From: Actinomycetes bacterium | GTDB lineage: Bacteria; Actinomycetota; Acidimicrobiia; Acidimicrobiales; Microtrichaceae | Direction: 5' to 3' | Assembly (NCBI GenBank): GCA_023434535.1 | Contig: JAEYSR010000014.1 | Location: forward strand, 1 to 28,131 | Length of the DNA: 28,131 bases | Shown here: piece after piece, positions 1-8,534 of the stretch | Layout: every line of letters begins with the position of its first letter | How positions within the stretch are numbered: position 1 is the stretch's first letter | Notes under the pieces: generated by a model | Database searches by the model: none | The model's input: the letters and a program-made list of their open reading frames with translations, nothing else | Told to the model about the DNA's origin: nothing | Program-made: the position numbers and the translations under genes

Positions 1-586
1 CCTGCCGTACTCCTACGAGGACATCGCGCCGTGCGTCGCCCGGGAGTGGGCCGACGACGAGGGAGCCAACACGACTCGGCTCGCCGAGGTCTTCGAGGCC
101 CGCCTGGACCTGGAGGGCCCGGTCACGTCGCCGGGCATCGCGCGCGAGTCCATCGAGAACTCGACGGGGTGCCTGGACGACTTCGACGACCCGGGTTCCA
201 CGGGCCCGACGACGACCGCCCCGACCACCACCGTCACGACCGCGGCCCCGCCGTCGACCCTGCCGACCCAGTCCATCACCATGCTGTCGATGCTGACGCC
301 CGGCACCTGCCTGCTGGCGGTTCCCGAGACGGTGACCGTCTCCGTGACCACGATCGACTGCACCCAGCCCCACGTGGCGGAGGTCGTCGCCGCCGGTCTG
401 GGCGGACAGCTCCCCGATGACCACTGCTCGACGGCGGAGACGAACTACTCCGGCGGCCGGCCCCTCGACTGGCCGGCCACCATCGTCACCTGGACCCGGG
501 AGGACCTGCCCGGGGCCGTCCGAACGGTGTGCCTCATCAAGACCGCCGACGGGCGCAGCGTCGTCGGGTCGGTCCGCGCCGGCTGA
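1..586 (+). CDS. Septum-formation-like domain protein, 3' part only
   Basis: The reading frame is open from the first base to a TGA at 584-586, so the N-terminus lies outside the window. About 194 residues are visible. The first 65 are acidic and rich in Glu and Asp. Then comes a Thr/Pro linker (TTTAPTTTVTTAAPPSTLP) of the kind that spaces secreted domains from a membrane anchor. The last 100 residues contain PGTC near the start and a C-T-Q-P-H-x-x-E-V core, with two further Cys (DDHC, TVC). That pattern matches the actinobacterial septum-formation domain family, whose members are usually membrane-anchored and extracytoplasmic; the Cys probably form disulfides. The family's biochemical role is not established, so no activity is claimed. 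The following gene starts 137 bp downstream and looks independent. Confidence 0.7.
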   Translation, partial: LPYSYEDIAPCVAREWADDEGANTTRLAEVFEARLDLEGPVTSPGIARESIENSTGCLDDFDDPGSTGPTTTAPTTTVTTAAPPSTLPTQSITMLSMLTPGTCLLAVPETVTVSVTTIDCTQPHVAEVVAAGLGGQLPDDHCSTAETNYSGGRPLDWPATIVTWTREDLPGAVRTVCLIKTADGRSVVGSVRAG

Positions 587-723
587 CGAATCGCTCGCTG
601 AACTTCTGGCACTCGGAATGTCCGATCGTCCATCAACTTCCCGTCGCCGATTCCGATGGAGTTGGAGCACCAGATGGGTGCGCGGCGCCGGGAGAGGGCT
701 GTCGACGATGAGAGTTGAGAGTG

Positions 724-1119
724 ATGAAGTCGAGAATGACCAAGGTCCTGCTGGGGGCCTTGCTGGCGATGGGGCTCTCCGGAGCCGCTGCTGCCAGCCT
801 CGGCGGGCTGACCGGAGGATCCCTCGGTGCGGACGACCAGATCGTCGCATCGTGTGACACCGACGGCATCTCGAGCAGCTACACCACGGCGTACAACGCC
901 GCATCCCAGGAGTACAGAGTGACCGGGGTGAACTTCTCCGGCGTCAACGCCGCCTGCAACGCCAAGGCCGCATCGGTCTCGCTGCGCAACGGCACGACCA
1001 ACCTCGGGACCACGAACGCGGCGTCGATCACCGTCGCCAGCGGCAGCTTCTCCGTCGCGCTGGGCACGCCGGTGTCCGCGTCGGCGGTCAACGGTCTGTC
1101 CGTGGTCATCTCCGGCTGA
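724..1119 (+). CDS. Small exported protein with SipW-type leader
   Basis: 131 residues from ATG 724; TTG 715, GTG 721 and ATG 736 are in-frame alternatives, and the purine-rich GAGAGTTGAGAG just upstream favours 724. The N-terminus is basic (MKSRMTK), followed by a hydrophobic stretch and AAASLGGLTGGSLGADD, an export leader lacking a tidy Ala-x-Ala end. The mature part begins near ASCDTDGISSSY and is rich in Ser, Thr, Ala and Asn with two Cys. It looks like a small beta-sandwich surface protein. The neighbour at 1150 shares the same leader layout, and a SipW-type signal peptidase follows at 1857, so this is probably a dedicated substrate of that peptidase. This resembles the TasA/SipW arrangement of Bacillus in organisation, not in sequence. 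It may form extracellular structure, but no function is demonstrated. Confidence 0.75.
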   Translation: MKSRMTKVLLGALLAMGLSGAAAASLGGLTGGSLGADDQIVASCDTDGISSSYTTAYNAASQEYRVTGVNFSGVNAACNAKAASVSLRNGTTNLGTTNAASITVASGSFSVALGTPVSASAVNGLSVVISG

Positions 1120-1149
1120 CGCCGGAGAGCGGAACGGCGGGAACCCCGG

Positions 1150-1860
1150 GTGGTGACGTCGACCGTGCGTCGATTCATCGCTCTGGTGGTCGTCGGCGGC
1201 GCAGCCCTCGCATCGGCGTACGCAGCGTCGGTGGGAGGGCTCGCCTCCGCGTCCATCCTGTCGTTCGCCCAGGCCGGCGCGTCGGGGGCTCCCACGGTGA
1301 TCGGCTGCGACAACTTCACCGGGACCACGGGAGCGACGATCGACGCCAGGGCCGCGACCACCGCCACGAGCTGCGCCGGTCGGACCTGGGCCGTGGAGGC
1401 CGGCGCGTGGACGATCCAGTCGGCGAAGGCCGCCCCGAACGCGACGGCGGACGCCGTCGTGACGCTCAACACGGCCCAGTCGAGCGCGACGGTGCAGACG
1501 GACCTCACCGCGATCAACGCCAACAACCGCAGCGGCGGCGTCGTGCTGTCCCACGACGGGACGAGCACGTACCTGGCTGCCGTCGCGGTCAACACGACCA
1601 CGGACCGCGTCGACCTGAAGGTGGTGAAGTCCGGGACGGCCACAACTGTGGCCACGGCGACTGCGTCGCTCGCCGCGACGACGACCACCCTGCGCATGAC
1701 CCGCAGCGGCACCACCGTCACCGTCTGGGTCAACGGCACGTCGGTCCTCACCCACACGCTGAGCACCGCCAACAACTCGGCGCTGACGGGCGGACGGGCC
1801 GGACTCATCGGAGGCTCATCGAGCGTCCGCTTCGACGACGTGCTGGTGACCTCGCCGTGA
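1150..1860 (+). CDS. Exported lectin-like (LamG/ConA-type) protein
   Basis: 236 residues from GTG 1150 (GTG 1153 is equally possible), 30 bp after the previous stop. The leader is VRRFIALVVVGGAAL followed by YAASVGGLASASI, matching the AAS-[LV]-GGL layout of the upstream protein. The mature region starts near IGCDNFTG and runs through alternating beta strands: WAVEAGAWTI, SGGVVLSHD, YLAAVAVN, TLRMTRSGTTVTVWVNG, GGRAGLIGGSSSVRFDDVLV. That pattern is typical of a concanavalin A-like or LamG-like jelly roll; the closing FDDVLV strand is characteristic of these domains. It has two Cys close to the N-terminus. Its stop overlaps the start of the signal peptidase gene (GTGA), so the two are translationally coupled. 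It is probably secreted and may bind carbohydrate or form part of a surface fibre; ligand unknown. Confidence 0.75.
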   Translation: MVTSTVRRFIALVVVGGAALASAYAASVGGLASASILSFAQAGASGAPTVIGCDNFTGTTGATIDARAATTATSCAGRTWAVEAGAWTIQSAKAAPNATADAVVTLNTAQSSATVQTDLTAINANNRSGGVVLSHDGTSTYLAAVAVNTTTDRVDLKVVKSGTATTVATATASLAATTTTLRMTRSGTTVTVWVNGTSVLTHTLSTANNSALTGGRAGLIGGSSSVRFDDVLVTSP

Positions 1861-2492
1861 GCCTCACTCGACTCCGGGAGGCAGCGCTCGCCGTCCTGTG
1901 CCTGGCCGCGGTCGCGTGGCTCTGGCCGGCGTCGCTCGGAGGCGCCACCACCGTCCTCGTGGTCAGCGGGACGTCGATGGAACCCACCTACCGGACCGGC
2001 GACGTGGTGATCGTCCGGTCCGCACCGCACCCCGAGGTCGGCGACGTCGTGGTCGTCGAGCTCGGCGGCAGCTCCGACACCCGCGTCGTCCACCGGGTCG
2101 TGGAACGTCGCTCCGACGGGCGGCTCGTCACCAAGGGCGACAACCGCAGCACGGAGGACGGCTTCCTGACCGAACCGGACCACGTCATCGGGACCGCCCG
2201 CTTCCACATCCCGTTCGTCGGCAGGATGATCTTCGCCATGTCGCGGTGGTGGATGATCGCCGCCCTGTGCGGGTGCCTGGCAGCGCTGTCGATCTGGTCA
2301 CGGACCGAGCCGCCCGCTCGACGACGACGGGTCGTCATCCCCGACGAGCTCGTCCGCTACCGGGAGGCCGACGCCGCTGCCGCCGCCGCGCTCACCTCCG
2401 ACGGCGAGCCCGACGTCGGCACCGAGGACGCCGAGGGCGCCACGACGGCCGCGCCGATCAGAACGGCGGCTTGGGAAGCGTCGACAGGATGA
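1857..2492 (+). CDS. Signal peptidase I, SipW/Sec11 (ER) type
   Basis: 211 residues from GTG 1857, which overlaps the preceding stop by four bases. A first membrane segment (about 9-36) precedes SGTSMEPT, with catalytic Ser40 followed by Met. The general base is His79 in TRVVHRVVE, where bacterial LepB enzymes carry Lys; Ser-His is the signature of archaeal, ER and SipW signal peptidases. The conserved GDNRSTED box follows at 94-101. A second membrane segment lies near 125-147 (FAMSRWWMIAALCGCLAAL), as in Sec11/SipW. A charged cytoplasmic tail of about 60 residues ends the protein. It should cleave leaders of exported proteins at the outer face of the membrane. Its operon partners at 724 and 1150 are the obvious substrates. 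The 3' end overlaps the convergent gene at 2458 by 35 bp. Confidence 0.9.
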   Translation: MSLTRLREAALAVLCLAAVAWLWPASLGGATTVLVVSGTSMEPTYRTGDVVIVRSAPHPEVGDVVVVELGGSSDTRVVHRVVERRSDGRLVTKGDNRSTEDGFLTEPDHVIGTARFHIPFVGRMIFAMSRWWMIAALCGCLAALSIWSRTEPPARRRRVVIPDELVRYREADAAAAAALTSDGEPDVGTEDAEGATTAAPIRTAAWEASTG

Positions 2493-3150
2493 CGATGCAG
2501 TACAGGAGGATCAGCGAGCCGATGGCGACCAGTCCGACGCGGGCGCCGTGGAGCTTGAAGTGCCCGCTGATGCCGACCAGGAACAGGACCGACGCGAGGA
2601 GCACGGTGACCCGCACGTAGTCGTCGGCCGTCCCCCCGGTGCGAGAGCCCTCCTCGAAGGCCTCGTCGGCCTGCTTCGAGAGCTCCTTGCTCTTCTCCTT
2701 CTGGGGCTGGGCGTACTCGTCCATGTAGGTCGGTCCCGGAGGCGCGTCCGGGTTGCCGGCCGGATCGGTCGCCCACCACGCGTCGAAGGCCACTCGGAAC
2801 TCCGGTCGGAACCGCCGTTCGGCGAGGGCCATCCCCTCGGCGTCGTCCTGGATCCAGGCGTCGAACCAGGCGTTGAACGCGATGCCGTCGAAGTCGCGGA
2901 GCTCCCCCGCCTCGAGGTCGGCCTGGCTCGACTTCACCCGCAGGGCCGAGGCGTGGGCGAGGTCCAGCCGCGACTCGGTGCTCCACTTCGCGGCCGCGTA
3001 GCCCGACCACGCCGCCAGAAGAGCGACCACTGCGAGCAGCACCGCCTCCGCGATGCTCACCGCACGGTGCTCGTTGCCGCCGTCGGAGCTGTGCTTCCTG
3101 TGCTCCGAGATCTCCTTGCCGACCTCCGCGGCCGACAGTCCCTCACCCAC
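2458..3150 (-). CDS. Membrane protein of unknown function, three helices
   Basis: 230 residues from GTG 3150, with AGGAG about 8 bases upstream. A polar N-terminus (about 30 residues, SEHRKHSSDGG) leads to a membrane helix at 31-53 (SIAEAVLLAVVALLAAWSGYA). The middle 120 residues are predicted to be a soluble, mostly helical Trp/Phe/Asp/Glu-rich region (NAWFDAWIQDDAEGMALAERRF, FDAWWATDP). Two helices close the protein at about 178-196 and 203-223. The layout, one N-terminal and two C-terminal helices around an extramembrane helical domain, recalls DUF4337-like proteins, but I cannot name the family with confidence. Its 3' end overlaps that of the signal peptidase gene. No functional partner is evident from context. 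Confidence 0.7.
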   Translation of the reverse strand: MGEGLSAAEVGKEISEHRKHSSDGGNEHRAVSIAEAVLLAVVALLAAWSGYAAAKWSTESRLDLAHASALRVKSSQADLEAGELRDFDGIAFNAWFDAWIQDDAEGMALAERRFRPEFRVAFDAWWATDPAGNPDAPPGPTYMDEYAQPQKEKSKELSKQADEAFEEGSRTGGTADDYVRVTVLLASVLFLVGISGHFKLHGARVGLVAIGSLILLYCIVILSTLPKPPF

Positions 3151-3231
3151 GTCCGTGCTCCTGGTTCCGAGCGGGCTCCCGACCCGCGACCGACTCGATT
3201 CGCCTACATGATGGGCGACGGCGATCGTCCG

Positions 3232-5592
3232 TCAGTCGATACCGAACCAGGTCCTCACAGCTGCCTCGTGGTCCACGTAGCGGTCGCCGGAGACGTCGAC
3301 CACGACCTTGTCGATCCGACCGCCGGTGAACGGGAACGTGCCGCGGTCGGCGTAGTCGGTCGTGACCGGCGACGCGCTGTCCCGGCCGACGCAGATGCCG
3401 TCGCCGACGACGCAGAAATAGCCGGGCTGGGTCACGATGCGGTCCGATCCGACCGCCGTGTCGTCGACGTAGAGCGTGAGGGTGCCCTCGTAGCCCGGCA
3501 TGGCCGGATCCGAGCTCGGGCCGTCCACCCGGAACTCGGCCACCACCACGTGCGGACCGGGGCTGAGCTCCGACTCCGCCGTGATCGTCTGGGGTCGGGA
3601 CCCGACCCAGTTGAAGGCGTACTTCAGACGTCGGTCCTTGACGTACAGGCTGTGCCCACCGGCGACGCCGCCGTGCGCGTACACCACCCCCTCTGCGTCC
3701 ACGGAGTCCAGGACGACGCCGGCGGTCAGGGTGTAGGAACGACCGTTGATCGCCACTCCCGCCGACTCGGGAACGTCCGCGCAGTCGGGGTAGTAGACGT
3801 AGCGGCTGCGATCCGACGTCCCCTTGGGTCTCGTCGCCAGGACCTGCTCGAGAGCGCTGCGGTCGTCGAGCGGCAGCCCGTTGTAGCGACCCGCGTAGTA
3901 GAACCACAGGCCCTTGAGCCGGTCCAGCACGTCGGGGTGCTCGGCGGCCACGTTGCGGGTCTGGGAGCGATCGACCTCCAGGTGGAACAGCTCCCACTCG
4001 TCGGCCTCGAAGTCGCCCCAGCCGGCGAGGGGCGGGTGCACCGTGGACGCCAACCAACCGTCGCTGTAGATCGAGCGCTGGCCGAGCATGGCGTAGAACT
4101 GGTCCTTCTTCCCCGGAGCGTCGGCGTCGGTCAGCGCTGCGGCGAAGCTCTCACCCTCGATGGGGAGCTGCGGGAAGCCCTTGATGACCTCGGGTGGTTC
4201 GATGTCGAGCAGGTCGTAGATCGTCGGGACGACGTCCACCGCATGGACGTACTGCTGGCGGGGCGTCCGGTCCGCAGCGATGCGCGCCGGCCAGCTGATC
4301 ACGCACATGTCGGCGACCCCGCCTTCGGCTCCGGCCCAGCGCTTCCAGTAGGGGAACGGCGTGTCCAGCGCCCAGGCCCAACCGGTGTTGTAGTGGTTGT
4401 ACGCGCTGGGCGAACCGAGCTCGTCGATCCTCGAGAGGGTGAGCGACGGATCGCTCGGCAGGCCGTTGAAGAACCGCCACTCGTTGATCTCGCCGTTCGG
4501 TCCTCCCTCGCCGCTGGCACCGTTGTCGGACACGGCCACGATCAGGGTGTTGTCCAGCTCGCCGGACTTCTCGAGGTGGTCGAGGACCCGGCCCATCCGG
4601 TCGTCCCAGTAGGAGACGTAGCCGGCGAACACCTCCATCATCCGGGCGAAGAGTCGCTGCTCGTCCGCGTCGAGGGAGTCCCAGGGCCGGACGGTGTCGA
4701 GCTCGGGCCAGGCCTGGCCGCCGGGCCCGGTCCGCTCCGGCTCCCCGTGCGGGTTGATCTCCGACAGCTCCGTCCCGTCGGGCAGCAGGCCGAGCTCGAT
4801 CTGACGCGCCAGGATCTGGGCACGGATGGCCTCGTAGCCCTCGTCGAAGCGCCCCCGGTACCGCTCGATCCACTCCTTCGGAACCTGGTGCGGAGCGTGG
4901 CCGCACTGGGGGGCGAGGTACATGAAGAACGGCTTGTCGGGATCCACCGCCTTGGCGTCCTGGATGAACCCGATCGCCCTGTCGGCCAGGTCGTCGGCCA
5001 CGTGGTAGCCGTCCTCGGGTCGTCCGGGCGCCTCGATCTGGTGGTTGTCGTGGACCAGGTCCGGGTACCAGTTGTTGGTCTCGCCGCCGAGCCAACCGTA
5101 GAAGCGCTCGAAGCCCCGGCCGAGCGGCCAGCGTCCCTTGAACGCGCCCATGTTGCACTCCTCACCCGGGGTGAGGTGCCACTTGCCGACGCAGTAGGTG
5201 TTGTAGCCCCGCTCGGCGAGGACCTCGGAGATGAAGCCCGACTCGAACGGGATGCGGGTGGAGATGCCGGGGAAGCCGGAGCTGAACTCGGCGATGGTCG
5301 CCATGCCGTTGGTCGTCGCATTGCGACCGGTCAGCAGCGACGCCCGCGTCGGCGAGCACAGAGCGGTCGTGTGGAAGTTGGCGAACTTCACGCCGCGCTC
5401 GGCCAGGCGGGCCATGTTGGGCGTCTCCACCGGTCCGCCGAACAGGTCCATCGTGGCGTAGCCGAGGTCGTCCCACGCCAGGATGAGGACGTTCGGAGCG
5501 CCCTCCACCGCCGTCGGGGGCAGATAGGGGGTCCAGTCAGGTTCGGAGTCCCGCACGTCGAGCTCGATCCGGCCGTTCCAGTGCGTGGTCAT
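3232..5592 (-). CDS. Type I sulfatase (arylsulfatase family) with C-terminal beta-sandwich
   Basis: 786 residues from ATG 5592, with GAGGAG 7 bases upstream. The N-terminal alkaline-phosphatase-fold domain has the metal-binding Asp pair (AWDDLGY, D41/D42) and the sulfatase signature C79-S-P-T-R followed by ASLLTGR; Cys79 should be converted to formylglycine. GKWH follows at 136-139, and a second metal site at VSDNG (D356/N357). It probably hydrolyses a sulfate (or phosphate/phosphonate) ester; the substrate is not readable from sequence. After about residue 560 comes a roughly 200-residue extension with strands typical of LamG/ConA-like sandwiches (GGVAGGHSLYVKDRRL, FPFTGGRIDKVVVDV). No signal peptide is present, so it is predicted to be cytoplasmic. 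A MalT-like regulator lies upstream on the same strand and a second sulfatase beyond it. Confidence 0.9.
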   Translation of the reverse strand: MTTHWNGRIELDVRDSEPDWTPYLPPTAVEGAPNVLILAWDDLGYATMDLFGGPVETPNMARLAERGVKFANFHTTALCSPTRASLLTGRNATTNGMATIAEFSSGFPGISTRIPFESGFISEVLAERGYNTYCVGKWHLTPGEECNMGAFKGRWPLGRGFERFYGWLGGETNNWYPDLVHDNHQIEAPGRPEDGYHVADDLADRAIGFIQDAKAVDPDKPFFMYLAPQCGHAPHQVPKEWIERYRGRFDEGYEAIRAQILARQIELGLLPDGTELSEINPHGEPERTGPGGQAWPELDTVRPWDSLDADEQRLFARMMEVFAGYVSYWDDRMGRVLDHLEKSGELDNTLIVAVSDNGASGEGGPNGEINEWRFFNGLPSDPSLTLSRIDELGSPSAYNHYNTGWAWALDTPFPYWKRWAGAEGGVADMCVISWPARIAADRTPRQQYVHAVDVVPTIYDLLDIEPPEVIKGFPQLPIEGESFAAALTDADAPGKKDQFYAMLGQRSIYSDGWLASTVHPPLAGWGDFEADEWELFHLEVDRSQTRNVAAEHPDVLDRLKGLWFYYAGRYNGLPLDDRSALEQVLATRPKGTSDRSRYVYYPDCADVPESAGVAINGRSYTLTAGVVLDSVDAEGVVYAHGGVAGGHSLYVKDRRLKYAFNWVGSRPQTITAESELSPGPHVVVAEFRVDGPSSDPAMPGYEGTLTLYVDDTAVGSDRIVTQPGYFCVVGDGICVGRDSASPVTTDYADRGTFPFTGGRIDKVVVDVSGDRYVDHEAAVRTWFGID

Positions 5593-5641
5593 GCAGCGCT
5601 CCTCATCGGGTCCACGCTCGCCGTCGTCGGTCGCTCCGGCG

Positions 5642-5658
5642 TCACCCGGAGGGGGTGA
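5642..5658. promoter_or_regulatory. Inverted repeat upstream of the large sulfatase
   Basis: TCACCC and GGGTGA arms flank a 5-base centre (GGAGG), about 50-66 bases upstream of the sulfatase start at 5592. It could be an operator in a sulfatase promoter or the base of a weak hairpin. No -10 box was recognised nearby. Confidence 0.2.
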
Positions 5659-5683
5659 TCGACCTGTGTCGCGACCGGCGCCA

Positions 5684-5702
5684 CGTCCGGCACGACCGGA
5701 CG
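5684..5702 (-). terminator. Hairpin after the MalT-like regulator gene
   Basis: A perfect 7-bp stem, CGTCCGG / CCGGACG, with loop CACGA begins 12 bp beyond the regulator's stop codon. There is no T-run, as is common in high-GC actinobacteria. It suggests that the regulator and the downstream sulfatase gene are not one uninterrupted transcript. Confidence 0.45.
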
Positions 5703-5714
5703 GGCCCGCCGCGG

Positions 5715-7979
5715 TCAGCCCGGGACGTCCGGCGGATCCAGATCCTCGATCACGCCCAGCTCCTCGGCCCGCACCACCGCCTGGCTGCGACTCGACACCC
5801 CCAGCTTCCGGTAGATGGACAGCGTGTGGGTCTTGACGGTGTTGCGCGACACGAACAGGTGCTCGCCGATCTCCTCGAGCGACCGGTGCGTCGGCAGCTG
5901 ACCGAGGACCCTCAGCTCGGCGGCGGTCAGCTCTTGGACCTCCGGATGGGCCCGGGCCGCCCTCAGGCGCTGCTCGAGCACCGACTGCAGGCGCTCCAGC
6001 TCGATCGCCGCGGGCTCCTGGGCCAGGTTCGAGCGCGCCGCCGGGAGCAGCCGGGCTGCGATGTCGGGTTCACCTCGGACCAGCGCCGCCTCGGCGATCA
6101 GCTGACGGGCCTGCACGGCGGCCCGGGCGTTCATGTGGCGGGTGATCTGCAGGATGGACTCCGCGTCACCGGCGTGACGCCGCGACCGGGGGTGGTCCCC
6201 GACCGTCGCTGCGGTCAGGCTCGCGATGCAGTGGACCATCCCGGTCAGGGAGTAGGAGCGCAGTCCGTTCTCGGCAACCTCGTCGAGCGCGGCTCGTGCC
6301 AGCCGGTCGGCCTGCGCCCGGTCGCCGGACCTCAGGTGGGCCAGTGCGAGATGCGCGACCGTCAGCGCATGGACGGCGGAGCGTCCCCTCGTGTCGAGCT
6401 CCGCTCCGCTCAGTGCCTCGAGCGGGTCGGCCCGCCCGGCCGCGACCAGCATGACCGCCTCGAGCTGTCGGGCGACGGCCCACCACGGGCTCCCGTCGGG
6501 ACCCGCCTCCACGACGATCCGAACGCTGCGGATCGCAGCATCGAGGCCGTCGATGCAGGCGACCATCTCCAACGCGGCGATCGCCACGCCGAGGTCGACG
6601 GTTCCGTCGGGAAGCCGGCCGTCGAGGGAGCTCGCCCGGGCCACGTCCAGGTGGTGCGCCACGGCGCGCCGATCGCCCTCGGTCACCGCCAGCCAGCCGG
6701 CGACGACGGACAGGAGCCCGTCGGCCGCCAGCGCCTCGCCCGGGAAGAGGCCCAACCACCTCTCGATCGTCGCCGTCTCACCGCGCTGGATCACCGCAGC
6801 ATGCCGTCGGTGCACGATCTCCGCCGCGAGGTCGAGGTCTCCCGCAGCGACCGCCTGCAGCACGGCACCGTCGCCGTCCCCGCGCTCGTCGAGCCAGCGG
6901 GCGGCACGGCGGCGCACCTCCCGTTCGCGGCCCGGATCGACAGTGCGCAGGTCCTTCAGGAGGAGATCGGCGAAGAGGCGGTGGATGCGATAGGTCGACC
7001 CCTGGCCCTGCACCGGCGCCACGAACAGGTTGCCCGAGACGACCAGGCGATCCAGCAGCTCGGCGCTGTCGGAGCGACCGGTCGCCGCGTCGCAGAGAGC
7101 GGGCGACAGCGGACCCAGGACCGAGACGTCGAGCAGGAACTGGCGGAGGTCCGGATCCAGGAGGGCGACACCCTCCTGCTGCAGGTAGTCGACGACCCGT
7201 CGGTCCGACGCCAGCAGCCCTTCGATCACCACCGGCGGATCGGGATGGTCGCGCAGGGCCAGGACCGCGAGGTGGAGCCCCGCCGGCCACCCCTCGGTCA
7301 CCCGCAGCACGTCGGCCACCGCGGAAGACGGCAGGTCGGGCAGAGCCCGGGCGAGCAGATCTCGCGACTCGTCGACGGTGTAGGCCAGGTCGGCCTCTCC
7401 GAAGCGGGCGACCCCTCCGTCGAGCTCCCGGCGGGCCAACCGCAGCTCCGGCATGGCGCGACCGGACAGGACCACCGTCGAACCGGAGGGGATCAGCTGG
7501 GCGAGCTCGTCGCCGATCCTGACCGCTTCGTCCCGGGCCAGCACGTGCACGTCGTCGAGCAGCAGGAGGAACGGCTCGACGGTCCGGTCCAGCACGGACG
7601 CCAGCATCGGGAGCACCCGGCGCCTCAGGTCGGGGTCGCTCCCGCCGAGCTCCGCGACCACCTCGCTCACGTCGACCCCCGCATCGCCGAGCGCCCGCAC
7701 CAGGTGCCGGAAGAAGACGACGGGGTCGTCGTCCGCGGGGTCGAGCGTGACCCAGCCGAACGGACGGCCGTCGGTGGCGGCGATCTGGGTGAGGAGCGTG
7801 GACTTGCCGTAGCCGGCCCCCGCCTGCACCACGACGACGACCGGGGCCTCGGACGCGAGCACGCGAGCGACCAGGGCGGTGCGGTGGAGCTGGTCGGGAC
7901 GGGTCACCGGCGGTCGAAGCCGCTGGGGGACCACGCCCAGGTCGTCGATCAGCGCATGGGCACCACCCGGCCCTGACAT
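5715..7979 (-). CDS. MalT-like (LAL) LuxR-family ATPase regulator
   Basis: 754 residues from ATG 7979, preceded by GGAGG with 6-base spacing; the frame stays open further upstream but without a better site. An STAND-type NTPase domain starts the protein, with Walker A AGAGYGKST at 53-61 and Walker B FLLLLDDVH at about 137-145. The central part is a long alpha-helical region of the MalT/tetratricopeptide type, which normally senses an inducer. The C-terminus carries a LuxR-type helix-turn-helix (LTAAELRVLGQL, then SLEEIGEHLFVSRNTVKTH). Such proteins oligomerise on ATP and inducer binding and activate transcription. The sulfatase gene downstream and the divergent SRPBCC-sulfatase pair are the natural candidate targets, which is inference from position. 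The ligand is unknown. Confidence 0.88.
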   Translation of the reverse strand: MSGPGGAHALIDDLGVVPQRLRPPVTRPDQLHRTALVARVLASEAPVVVVVQAGAGYGKSTLLTQIAATDGRPFGWVTLDPADDDPVVFFRHLVRALGDAGVDVSEVVAELGGSDPDLRRRVLPMLASVLDRTVEPFLLLLDDVHVLARDEAVRIGDELAQLIPSGSTVVLSGRAMPELRLARRELDGGVARFGEADLAYTVDESRDLLARALPDLPSSAVADVLRVTEGWPAGLHLAVLALRDHPDPPVVIEGLLASDRRVVDYLQQEGVALLDPDLRQFLLDVSVLGPLSPALCDAATGRSDSAELLDRLVVSGNLFVAPVQGQGSTYRIHRLFADLLLKDLRTVDPGREREVRRRAARWLDERGDGDGAVLQAVAAGDLDLAAEIVHRRHAAVIQRGETATIERWLGLFPGEALAADGLLSVVAGWLAVTEGDRRAVAHHLDVARASSLDGRLPDGTVDLGVAIAALEMVACIDGLDAAIRSVRIVVEAGPDGSPWWAVARQLEAVMLVAAGRADPLEALSGAELDTRGRSAVHALTVAHLALAHLRSGDRAQADRLARAALDEVAENGLRSYSLTGMVHCIASLTAATVGDHPRSRRHAGDAESILQITRHMNARAAVQARQLIAEAALVRGEPDIAARLLPAARSNLAQEPAAIELERLQSVLEQRLRAARAHPEVQELTAAELRVLGQLPTHRSLEEIGEHLFVSRNTVKTHTLSIYRKLGVSSRSQAVVRAEELGVIEDLDPPDVPG

Positions 7980-8105
7980 CTCGACCTCCGACCTCGTCTC
8001 CGCTGTGACCCGACGAGTGTAGGCACGGCGACCGCCACTTCTCCGTGCTGCTCGAGGTGCCCCGAGGGCTCGCTCAGCGAGACGCGCCCTGCGTCGGTTC
8101 CCGAG

Positions 8106-8111
8106 TACCGT
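8106..8111 (+). promoter_or_regulatory. Possible -10 box for a leaderless SRPBCC transcript
   Basis: TACCGT fits TANNNT and lies 9 bases before ATG 8121, which has no Shine-Dalgarno sequence. The spacing is slightly long for a leaderless start and no -35 is obvious, so this is weak. Confidence 0.2.
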
Positions 8112-8120
8112 CGGCGTCCG

Positions 8121-8522
8121 ATGGCGACCATCCGACGAGACGTCCGCTTCCACCACCCCGCCGACGCGGTGTGGGACGCCGTGGCCGACACGGGAGACCT
8201 GGCGTCCTGGTTCCCGGGTCTCTCGGCGTCCGTGCAGGAGGACGACCTGCGGACGGTGACGCTCGGCTCCGGGATCAGCCTGCCCGAGCGCATCGTCACC
8301 AACGACCCCATCCAGAGGCGTCTCCAGTACCGGATCGAGGCGGGACCGGTGCGCCACCACCTGGCCACCGTCGACGTGATCGACCTGGAGGACGAGACCT
8401 GCCTGGCGGTGTACTCCACCGACGCGGAGCCCGACGTGATGGCGCTCGTCGTCGGAGCGGCGTGCGGCAACGCGCTGCTGGAGCTGCGGCGCCAGTTCGA
8501 CGACGGCGAACGAACCTACTGA
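8121..8522 (+). CDS. SRPBCC (START/polyketide-cyclase-like) protein
   Basis: 133 residues from ATG 8121. The sequence opens with the typical SRPBCC pattern: RRDVRFHHPADAVWDAVADTGDLASWFPGL. A strand-rich middle (LRTVTLGSGISLPERIVTND, LQYRIEAG, HHLATVDVIDLEDETCLAVYSTD) follows, and the long C-terminal helix GAACGNALLELRRQFD closes the hydrophobic-cavity fold. These proteins bind or modify small hydrophobic molecules such as lipids, polyketides or aromatics. The sulfatase gene follows after 12 bp, so they are probably co-transcribed and may act on the same compound, for instance a sulfated lipid or aromatic; that is inference. It is divergent from the MalT-like regulator at 7979. Confidence 0.85.
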   Translation: MATIRRDVRFHHPADAVWDAVADTGDLASWFPGLSASVQEDDLRTVTLGSGISLPERIVTNDPIQRRLQYRIEAGPVRHHLATVDVIDLEDETCLAVYSTDAEPDVMALVVGAACGNALLELRRQFDDGERTY

Positions 8523-8534
8523 GGCGGAGCGACC

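Noticed and set aside
2548..5658. A + strand open frame of 1036 codons opposite the sulfatase
   Set aside because: The - strand frame encodes a complete sulfatase with all catalytic motifs; the + frame has only His/Arg/Val-rich low-complexity sequence.
5655..7976. A + strand open frame of 773 codons opposite the MalT-like regulator
   Set aside because: The - strand product has Walker motifs and a LuxR helix-turn-helix; the + product resembles nothing and is a high-GC artefact.
7980..8360. N-terminal extension of the MalT-like regulator
   Set aside because: It would overlap the divergent SRPBCC gene, and the ATG at 7979 has a well-placed GGAGG.
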